Assembly: GCA_021769025.1 (NCBI GenBank)
Contig: JAETTS010000044.1
Location: forward strand, 1-11,884
Direction of reading: 5' to 3'
From: Enterocloster bolteae
GTDB lineage: Bacteria; Bacillota_A; Clostridia; Lachnospirales; Lachnospiraceae
Length of the DNA stretch: 11,884 nt
In this document: positions 6,982-11,884 of the stretch, piece after piece
Position numbering within the stretch: the first letter of the stretch is position 1
Layout: every line of letters begins with the position of its first letter
The notes under the pieces: generated by a model
What the model was told of the DNA's origin: nothing
The model's database searches: none
What the model saw: the letters and a program-made list of their open reading frames with translations, nothing else
Program-made: the position numbers and the translations under genes

Positions 6982-8349
6982 ATGTCTCAACAAGCCACCG
7001 CTTCACAAAATAAAATGGGAACCATGCCAGTAAACCAATTACTTTTTTCCATGTCCCTTCCCATGATCATCTCTATGCTAGTGCAGGCCATGTATAATAT
7101 CATCGACAGTATTTTCGTAGCACAGATCGGTGAGGAAGCCCTGACTGCAGTTTCCCTTGCCTTTCCTCTGCAAAACCTGATGATCGCCGTGTCTGCCGGA
7201 ACTTGTGTTGGAGTCAATGCACTGCTGTCCCGCTCCCTTGGCGAACGGAACCAAAAGGCTGCAGACCAAAGCGCCGAAAACGGTATCTTTCTGGCAATGC
7301 TCAGCTATCTGGCATTCTGTCTGTTCGGCCTGTTTGGTGCCCATCTTTTTTTCAGCAGCCAAACTTCCAATACTGCTATCATAGAGTTGGGTACCCAATA
7401 CCTGTCCATCTGCTGCATCTTTTCCTTTGGAATCTTCCTGGAAATGATGAATGAGCGCATCCTGCAGTCCACTGGCCGTACCTTCTACAGCATGATCACT
7501 CAGGGAAGCGGAGCTATCATCAATATCATCCTGGATCCAATCCTGATCTTTGGCCTGTTTGGCGCACCAAAGATGGGCATCCGAGGCGCAGCCGCAGCCA
7601 CAGTCTTCGGACAGATCGTAGCCATGTTCCTGGCTTTTTACTTCAATATCCGGAAAAATCCAGATGTGCGCATGCATATAAACGGGTTCCGTCCCCGGAC
7701 AGCAATTATCCGTACCATTTATCAGGTAGGCGTTCCTTCCATTATTATGCAGTCCATCTCTTCTGTCATGACATTTGGAATGAACAAGATCTTGATCCTT
7801 TTCTCGGAAACCGCCGTCTCTGTCTTTGGTGTATATTTTAAGCTGCAAAGTTTTGTGTTTATGCCTGTATTTGGATTAAATAATGGTATGATTCCGATTA
7901 TTGCCTACAACTATGGGGCCCAGCAGAAAAAACGAATCATGGATACTATGAAGTTAAGCATTGCCACCGCTGTCTCCATCATGCTGGTAGGGCTTGCCAT
8001 CTTCCAGGTATTTCCAGGACAGCTGTTGGAATTATTTAATGCGTCAGATCATATGTTAGAAGTCGGTATCCCTGCTCTTCGGATTATCAGCCTAAGTTTT
8101 TTGTTTGCCGGATTCTGCATCATTGTCGGCTCTGTGTTTCAGGCTTTGGGAAATGGTATGTATTCTCTGATTGTGTCAGTTGCAAGGCAGCTGGTATGCA
8201 TCCTTCCGCTGGCTTACTTTTTTGCCGAAGCTTTTGGCCTGGGTGCTGTATGGTTCGCCATTCCTCTGGCAGAGATCATGTCACTGACGTTAAGCAGCGT
8301 TTTATTGAAAAGAATCTATACTCAAAAAATTAAGCCTTTGGAAGGCTGA
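6982..8349 (+). CDS. MATE family efflux transporter
   Basis: This inner-membrane exporter of 455 residues has the usual MATE length and about twelve hydrophobic segments in two homologous halves. The first half opens with SLPMIISMLVQAMYNIIDSIF (split over residues 25-45) and AQIGEEALTAVSLAFP, and continues with GVNALLSRSLGERN and NERILQSTG and NIILDPILIFG. The second half opens with QVGVPSIIMQSISSVM (248-263) and contains GLNNGMIPIIAYNYGA. MATE proteins exchange Na+ or H+ for cationic drugs or metabolites; the substrate cannot be read from sequence. It belongs to the clostridial NorM/DinF-like 'VPSIIMQ' subgroup. The ATG at 6982 has AAAGGAGG (6968-6975) 6 nt upstream. mntP follows after 21 nt, so they are probably co-transcribed. 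Family call secure; substrate unknown. Confidence 0.95.
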   Translation: MSQQATASQNKMGTMPVNQLLFSMSLPMIISMLVQAMYNIIDSIFVAQIGEEALTAVSLAFPLQNLMIAVSAGTCVGVNALLSRSLGERNQKAADQSAENGIFLAMLSYLAFCLFGLFGAHLFFSSQTSNTAIIELGTQYLSICCIFSFGIFLEMMNERILQSTGRTFYSMITQGSGAIINIILDPILIFGLFGAPKMGIRGAAAATVFGQIVAMFLAFYFNIRKNPDVRMHINGFRPRTAIIRTIYQVGVPSIIMQSISSVMTFGMNKILILFSETAVSVFGVYFKLQSFVFMPVFGLNNGMIPIIAYNYGAQQKKRIMDTMKLSIATAVSIMLVGLAIFQVFPGQLLELFNASDHMLEVGIPALRIISLSFLFAGFCIIVGSVFQALGNGMYSLIVSVARQLVCILPLAYFFAEAFGLGAVWFAIPLAEIMSLTLSSVLLKRIYTQKIKPLEG

Positions 8350-8370
8350 CAGAAACCAGGAGGGATTCGT

Positions 8371-8928
8371 ATGTCATTGATCGAATTGTTTCTTATAGCG
8401 GTAGGTCTGTCTATGGACGCCTTTGCTGTCTCCATCTGCAAGGGATTGTCCATGCAGAAGATGAACGGAAAAAATGCCTTCATCATAGGATTGTACTTCG
8501 GCGGCTTCCAGGCATTGATGCCACTGCTAGGCTATCTTTTAGGCTCCCGTTTTCAGAATACCATCACAGCCTATGACCATTGGATTGCCTTTCTTCTTTT
8601 GGCACTTATTGGAGGCAGCATGATAAAAGAGTCTTTCGGAAAAGAGGAGGAATGCCTGGATCCTTCCGTGGCCTTTTCCGATATGGTCATTCTGGCTGTT
8701 GCCACCAGCATAGATGCGCTGGCTGTCGGCGTTACCTTTGCATTTCTGAAAGTACAAATCGCTTACGCTGTTTCCTTTATTGGTATCATCACATTTGCCC
8801 TATCCATTGTAGGTGTGAAGGTAGGAACCATATTCGGAATGAAATATAAGTCCAAAGCAGAATTGGCTGGAGGACTAATTCTCATCCTGATGGGACTTAA
8901 GATCTTGATTGAACATCTATTCTTTTAA
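8371..8928 (+). CDS. mntP: Manganese efflux pump MntP (YebN family)
   Basis: MntP exports excess Mn2+ across the cytoplasmic membrane. The product has 185 residues (family about 185-190) and six hydrophobic segments in two repeated halves. The two hallmark motifs are [14 protein letters not shown] with Asp16, and [13 protein letters not shown] with Asp115. Both aspartates sit in membrane segments and are needed for transport in the E. coli protein, as I recall (there D16 and D118). AGGAGGG (8358-8364) precedes the ATG by 6 nt. It lies 21 nt behind the MATE gene without a promoter between. In many bacteria mntP follows a manganese-sensing yybP-ykoY riboswitch; none is visible here, so metal control would have to act elsewhere or through the MATE promoter. 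Confidence 0.95.
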   Translation: MSLIELFLIAVGLSMDAFAVSICKGLSMQKMNGKNAFIIGLYFGGFQALMPLLGYLLGSRFQNTITAYDHWIAFLLLALIGGSMIKESFGKEEECLDPSVAFSDMVILAVATSIDALAVGVTFAFLKVQIAYAVSFIGIITFALSIVGVKVGTIFGMKYKSKAELAGGLILILMGLKILIEHLFF

Positions 8929-8936
8929 ATGAAGCA

Positions 8937-8991
8937 GGCAGCCTGCATTCCTGTCCAGCTAAAATTCCTGTCCAGCTAAATGCAGGCTGCC
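8937..8991. repeat. Long hairpin with a tandem 17-nt duplication in its loop
   Basis: Perfect 13-bp arms GGCAGCCTGCATT (8937-8949) and AATGCAGGCTGCC (8979-8991) enclose the loop. The loop region is two exact copies of ATTCCTGTCCAGCTAAA (8947-8963 and 8964-8980), and CCAGCTAA recurs once more at 8991-8998. The left arm overlaps a second palindrome, GCAGGCAGCCTGC (8934-8946). Neither strand shows a T-run after the stem, so a plain intrinsic terminator is doubtful, yet the position between convergent mntP and the repeat-protein gene suits a bidirectional transcription end. Confidence 0.8.
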
Positions 8992-9003
8992 CAGCTAATC
9001 CCA

Positions 9004-9939
9004 TCAATTCCAAGATACAAACAAGGTATCTTTTACATAATCTTTCGTCTCAGGGTTTACCCGAACTATGACTTCGGTTATATATGGAATCTCGTAACTG
9101 GATAGGGACTTATTCTTTAAATCCTCCAAAACCTTATCTTTATTTTCCATAAAAAACTGGAACTCATCTCTTTTATAGTTCATCACCAAATATAGTTCTC
9201 CGGCATATGCCGGCTCCTGGCTTTCATAGTTCTCATTGTCTGTCCCGTCTGTCCCGTCTGCCCCTTCCCGGCTCTCCTTTTCAGGTTCTTCTGCTGCTGC
9301 TTTTACAGACTCTCCGAATTCTGCTTCTGGTGCTGCCCCTGCGGGCTCTTCTGCTGCTTCTGACGACTCTTTCGATGTTTCTTCTTCTACTTCTGTGGAC
9401 TCTCCCGATATTTCTTCTTCTACTTCTGTGGACTCTCCCGATATTTCTTCTTCTACTTCTGTGGACTCTCCCGATATTTCTTCTGCTGCTTCTGTGGACT
9501 TTCCTGGTACTTCTCCGGATACTGCTTCTGCAGGCTCTCTTGATTCTGCTTCCAAAGATTCTCCAGGTGTTGCTTCCGATGCCTCCTGCCGTTCTTCTGT
9601 CAACGCTTCCAGCTCATATTCATTATAGTATAGATAGGGATCCACCACCTTTTCATTGTATGTTACCTGAAATCGGATAATACCTTCAGGTACAGCCGGG
9701 TCTTCAATCAAATTCCCTTTCCAGTTGTCCTGATAGCCCTGATATGCCAAAATCACCGTTTTACCATCCATTGGCATCTCAAAGTCCATCTCTTTGGTCA
9801 CCAGATCTTCCTCTCCAATTATCACTTTGCCTCCATAACTCAAAGATGAAAACTCTCCCAATGCTATTCCTGTACCCAGGCCTGCCAATAACACTCCTGT
9901 TAAAAAGACTCCGATTAATGCCTTCTGCACATTACACAT
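9004..9939 (-). CDS. Membrane-anchored Glu/Ser-rich repeat protein of the padR-HAAS locus
   Basis: I do not recognise a named family. The 311-residue product has one N-terminal membrane segment or uncleaved signal (about 7-28, KALIGVFLTGVLLAGLGTG). A folded-looking part follows (about 30-112), then a Glu/Ser/Ala/Pro-rich insert (about 113-246), then a second folded-looking part (about 247-311, ELYLVMNYKRDEFQFF through ITEVIVRVNPETKDYV). The two outer parts read like halves of one domain split by the acidic insert. Inside the insert ISGESTEVEEE recurs as an 11-residue repeat (about 155-187). The ATG at 9939 lies within the end of the HAAS gene (8-nt overlap in ATGTGTAA), with GGAGGT at 9948-9953 and an 8-nt gap, so translation is coupled. 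The position is where DUF4097-type or other exported partners of PadR/HAAS loci sit. Likely extracytoplasmic; function unknown. Confidence 0.75.
   Translation of the reverse strand: MCNVQKALIGVFLTGVLLAGLGTGIALGEFSSLSYGGKVIIGEEDLVTKEMDFEMPMDGKTVILAYQGYQDNWKGNLIEDPAVPEGIIRFQVTYNEKVVDPYLYYNEYELEALTEERQEASEATPGESLEAESREPAEAVSGEVPGKSTEAAEEISGESTEVEEEISGESTEVEEEISGESTEVEEETSKESSEAAEEPAGAAPEAEFGESVKAAAEEPEKESREGADGTDGTDNENYESQEPAYAGELYLVMNYKRDEFQFFMENKDKVLEDLKNKSLSSYEIPYITEVIVRVNPETKDYVKDTLFVSWN
9389..9487 (-). repeat. Three tandem 33-nt coding repeats
   Basis: Copies start at 9389, 9422 and 9455 on the plus strand, each beginning ACTTCTGTGGACTCTCCCGA. The first two are identical and the third differs by one base near its end (TCTGCT instead of TCTTCT). 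A degenerate partial copy follows. The unit is in frame and encodes eleven residues (ISGESTEVEEE), so copy-number change would not break the gene. Confidence 0.92.
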
Positions 9940-11074
9940 GCTGTTCTACCTCCATATCCACATTCTGCTCTATTTCATATGCACCTTCCTGAATTAGCTC
10001 TATCAGAAGCTTTTTTGTTCCTTCAGCGTTCTCTTTCTCTGCCTTTCTTTCAGACACACCTTCTCTGATTGCGTCTCTCCTGATCCACTCTTCTCTATGG
10101 CTTTTCCAGTTTTCCTCCTCCCTTTTGGAGCCTTTCCGTCTATCTGGAACCCATCTCAAGTTAAACATAAATGCAGCTAAAGAAAATGTACAAAGCACCA
10201 ATCCCAAACATCCGACGGTTATTCCCAAAAATGGGTAATTCTGAACCAGCAGCACAATTAGAATCCCCAATCCATACAGACAAAACAAGCCAAAAAATGA
10301 GATTATGAGTGAAATTCCTACACAGCACACATTCCATCCAAGGCGGATGCACCATATAGCTACACGAATACATCCATGAAACAATCTGCTGATTCCTCTC
10401 CCTGCCATATGTAAGATTCCTTCCCCTGATCCAGAACCACACAGTTCTCCATCTTGCAGATTTGTATTATATCCCCTTTTCTCCATAAAAACCTTCCTCC
10501 GGATTCCTTTTCTCTTTGGATAATATCCCGACGTTTTGTGTTCTACTTCGCTTCCCTGCACCGCTTCTGCTGTCGCTATCAACCTTTCTCCTGTCTTCTG
10601 CCTTCTGCTTTTATTCCATACTTCCCAAAGCCAACGAAACGGACGACTTATCTGCTTTTTTCCCCATGCAACAGCCTGCTTCGCCTCTGTCCAGACCACG
10701 GTGACACACCTTCCGGCCGCCTTTCCTACCCTGATTGCCCAATCTTTCATGTTTCTCCATATTTCTGAAAATAGTTTCTCCTTTTTCAATCCACCGGAAA
10801 TCCCTGGGGAAGCCTTCCCGTATCCCCCATTCCTTTTCCCTCTCCTTCCAAAAGCATGTGTCCCATAATCTGCTCTCACATGGTATGCTTCCAGAATCTC
10901 TGCTGTCAATTCCGAAATCGCTCCAAAATCGGCGATAGCCTCCTCTTCTGTCAAACCATTCTCTACTTTCAAATCAATATGCTGTTCATATTCACTGATG
11001 ATATCTTCCAATTCTTTTTCCTCCAGCACAGAGAGTGCGTGCTGAAGGTTCAACAAGAATGTTTTCTTATCCAT
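9932..11074 (-). CDS. HAAS/DUF1700-domain membrane protein
   Basis: The 380-residue product begins MDKKTFLLNLQHALSVLEEKELEDIISEYEQH (shown here in two parts: MDKKTFLLNLQHALSV and LEEKELEDIISEYEQH). With LTEEEAIADFG and ELTAEILEAY it makes up a HAAS (DUF1700) domain over about 1-65, which in its family sits beside PadR regulators and relays signals from the membrane. A basic, Trp-rich stretch follows (about 100-160: WRNMKDW, WTEAKQAVAWGKK, RPFRWLWEVWNKSRR), probably amphipathic. Two hydrophobic segments lie at about 251-277 and 282-305. The tail from 307 is highly charged and likely coiled or disordered. The start at 11074 is chosen over ATG 11080 because AAAGGA (11081-11086) would touch the latter but sits 6 nt before the former. 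It follows padR after 23 nt and overlaps the next gene by 8 nt. Confidence 0.85.
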   Translation of the reverse strand: MDKKTFLLNLQHALSVLEEKELEDIISEYEQHIDLKVENGLTEEEAIADFGAISELTAEILEAYHVRADYGTHAFGRRGKRNGGYGKASPGISGGLKKEKLFSEIWRNMKDWAIRVGKAAGRCVTVVWTEAKQAVAWGKKQISRPFRWLWEVWNKSRRQKTGERLIATAEAVQGSEVEHKTSGYYPKRKGIRRKVFMEKRGYNTNLQDGELCGSGSGEGILHMAGRGISRLFHGCIRVAIWCIRLGWNVCCVGISLIISFFGLFCLYGLGILIVLLVQNYPFLGITVGCLGLVLCTFSLAAFMFNLRWVPDRRKGSKREEENWKSHREEWIRRDAIREGVSERKAEKENAEGTKKLLIELIQEGAYEIEQNVDMEVEQHV

Positions 11075-11097
11075 ATACATTCCTTTCCCTTTCTGAC

Positions 11098-11427
11098 TTA
11101 ATTATCCACCTTTCGTCTACAACTCTCCAAAAATTGCCCAACTTTCTCGGACAGTTCCTTCCATTCTTTCTCCAAACCATCCCGATATAAAACCCCTGCC
11201 GCTGTCAAATGATAATACTTCCTGGGAGGTCCTTCCGTAGATTCCCGAAGATACGTCTCGAAATAATGTTCATTCGTCAATCTTTTTAAAAGCGGGTATA
11301 TGGTTCCCTCATTTACATCTACCACCTTGGATACCTCTTCCACCAGTTCATACCCATACATATCCCGCTGCCTTACAGATTCCAACACAATTAATTCCAA
11401 AACCCCTTTTTTAAACTGTGCATTCAT
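11098..11427 (-). CDS. PadR family transcriptional regulator
   Basis: This 109-residue DNA-binding repressor has the size of the short PadR subfamily. It has a winged helix-turn-helix: MYGYELVEEVSK (23-34), the recognition part VNEGTIYPLLKRLTNE (38-53), and the wing EGPPRKYYHLTAAG (65-78). A C-terminal helix, GLEKEWKELSEKVGQFL, is the expected dimerisation arm. The ATG at 11427 is used because AGAGGA lies about 9 nt upstream and the family starts MNxQFKKG; the frame stays open to 11457 without a better site. PadR proteins usually repress their own operon, and inverted repeats at 11521-11539 and 11453-11489 in the promoter and leader are candidate sites. It heads the padR-HAAS-repeat-protein operon. 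Ligand or signal unknown. Confidence 0.93.
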   Translation of the reverse strand: MNAQFKKGVLELIVLESVRQRDMYGYELVEEVSKVVDVNEGTIYPLLKRLTNEHYFETYLRESTEGPPRKYYHLTAAGVLYRDGLEKEWKELSEKVGQFLESCRRKVDN

Positions 11428-11452
11428 TTGATCGCTTCCTCTACAGACCTTT

Positions 11453-11489
11453 ATCATGAAACATTCTTCTGGAAAACAGGTTTCATGAT
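11453..11489 (-). promoter_or_regulatory. 10-bp inverted repeat in the padR leader
   Basis: Arms ATCATGAAAC (11453-11462) and GTTTCATGAT (11480-11489) are separated by 17 nt. The repeat lies between the predicted transcription start (about 11501) and the padR ribosome binding site. It could be an operator or an RNA hairpin; no T-run follows. Confidence 0.6.
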
Positions 11490-11507
11490 TAGGTTTCCTA
11501 TGGTTTT

Positions 11508-11539
11508 ATATTATACCTACTACTTGGTTATGTCAAGTA
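11508..11539 (-). promoter_or_regulatory. padR operon promoter with overlapping inverted repeat
   Basis: On the minus strand TTGACA (11531-11536) and TAATAT (11508-11513) are 17 nt apart; TATAAT at 11510-11515 is an alternative with 15 nt. An inverted repeat TACTTG-7-CAAGTA (11521-11539) covers the -35 box, exactly where an autorepressor would block RNA polymerase. Confidence 0.75.
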
Positions 11540-11582
11540 CTAACTTAAAAATAGGAGTGCAACGTAGTTTGTTTTTGTTCAC

Positions 11583-11644
11583 TTGTAATTCGTTATTGTC
11601 TGGATTGTAATTTGTTATTCTCCGATTGTGATTCATTCTCGTCG
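11583..11644. repeat. Three imperfect direct repeats of 21-22 nt
   Basis: Starting at 11583, 11605 and 11626 are copies beginning TTGTAATTCGTTATT, TTGTAATTTGTTATT and TTGTGATTCATTCTC. The first two agree at nearly all of their first 20 bases; the third is more diverged. They abut the recombinase fragment and could be remnants of recombinase arm-binding sites or a chance AT-rich duplication. Confidence 0.55.
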
Positions 11645-11884
11645 TGCGTGAAGAAGTTAGAAACCAGGATGCAAACCAATATGACATTGTGGAGCACACC
11701 AAGACAAACCGCGACCGATTTGTGGTTCTGGTTCCAAAGGCAGTCAATCTTTTACAGAAGCTGGACAGGGACGGGGACTATATTTTCATGAGGGACGGAA
11801 GCCGGATTACCTCAGGGCAGATCGCCTACGTCCTGGAAAAGTATGCACAGCGCCAGGGGGTTGCTACCAAGTCCACCCACAAGA
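11632..11884 (+). pseudogene. 5'-truncated tyrosine recombinase/integrase fragment, running off the window
   Basis: A plus-strand frame opens directly after a TGA at 11629 and has no ATG with a ribosome binding site. It reads VREEVRNQDANQYDIVEHTK, then TNRDRFVVLVPKAVNLLQKL, DRDGDYIFMRDGSRITSGQI, AYVLEKYAQRQG and STHK at the window edge. The EHTKTNRDRFVVLVPKA strand-turn-strand with its catalytic-type lysine, followed by FMRDG, ITSGQI and a closing STHK (start of the H-x-x-R box), is the middle of the catalytic domain of phage or conjugative-transposon integrases of Firmicutes. The N-terminal arm-binding and core-binding domains and the first catalytic Arg are missing. It is thus a remnant unless a frameshifted start lies in 11540-11631, where I see none. 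The 3' end cannot be judged. Confidence 0.75.

Noticed and set aside
7078..7848. A 256-residue minus-strand frame inside the MATE gene
   Set aside because: It is fully antisense to a secure transporter gene, has no ribosome binding site, and its composition (Cys, His and Gln rich, no motif) is that of a shadow frame.
9389..9487. Possible CRISPR-like repeats
   Set aside because: The 33-nt units are directly adjacent with no spacers, and they are in frame within a coding gene.
9207..9680. Plus-strand frames of 130-157 residues over the repeat-protein gene
   Set aside because: They are Leu- or Ser-rich shadows of the in-frame 33-nt repeats on the other strand and lack start signals.

Overview
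The window looks like chromosomal DNA of a gut-type Lachnospiraceae (Clostridia). Reasons: moderate GC content, strong AGGAGG-type ribosome binding sites, a T-box leader in front of an archaeal-type aspS fused in one operon to gatCAB, and best family resemblance of the accessory genes (3D-domain protein, PadR/HAAS locus, GH79-like protein) to that family. This placement is inference from gene content; no search was run.

Layout, left to right. 1-409 (minus): the N-terminal part of a GH79/heparanase-like protein, cut by the window edge. 410-647: a divergent promoter region. 648-1631 (plus): a secreted 3D-domain cell-wall protein, followed by a textbook terminator. 1756-6473 (minus): the four-gene operon aspS-gatC-gatA-gatB, with its own promoter and a T-box riboswitch (about 6541-6850). 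6982-8928 (plus): a MATE exporter and the MntP-type manganese exporter, probably one operon, driven by a promoter back-to-back with the T-box promoter. 8929-9003: a long hairpin whose loop is a perfect tandem 17-nt duplication, lying between convergent genes. 9004-11427 (minus): a three-gene envelope-stress-like locus, padR, then a HAAS/DUF1700 membrane protein, then an anchored Glu/Ser-rich repeat protein, with tight spacing or overlap. 11428-11631: the padR promoter with two inverted repeats, then three imperfect 21-22-nt repeats. 11632-11884 (plus): the headless C-terminal fragment of a tyrosine recombinase, running off the window.

How the genes work together. AspS (apparently non-discriminating) charges tRNA-Asn with Asp, and GatCAB converts Asp-tRNA-Asn to Asn-tRNA-Asn, and can also convert Glu-tRNA-Gln to Gln-tRNA-Gln. 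The T-box specifier region reads GAAC, so it contains overlapping Glu (GAA) and Asn (AAC) codons. This matches the dual tRNA-Asn/tRNA-Glu logic reported for the transamidation operon of Clostridium acetobutylicum. The padR locus is likely autoregulated: PadR proteins repress their own operon, HAAS proteins are membrane signalling partners, and the third product sits outside or at the membrane.

The most noteworthy items are the two-codon T-box, the repeat-bearing third gene of the padR locus, the repeat-in-hairpin element at 8937-8991, and the recombinase remnant with its neighbouring repeats. I see no clear CRISPR array, insertion sequence, rRNA or tRNA gene, or defence system.
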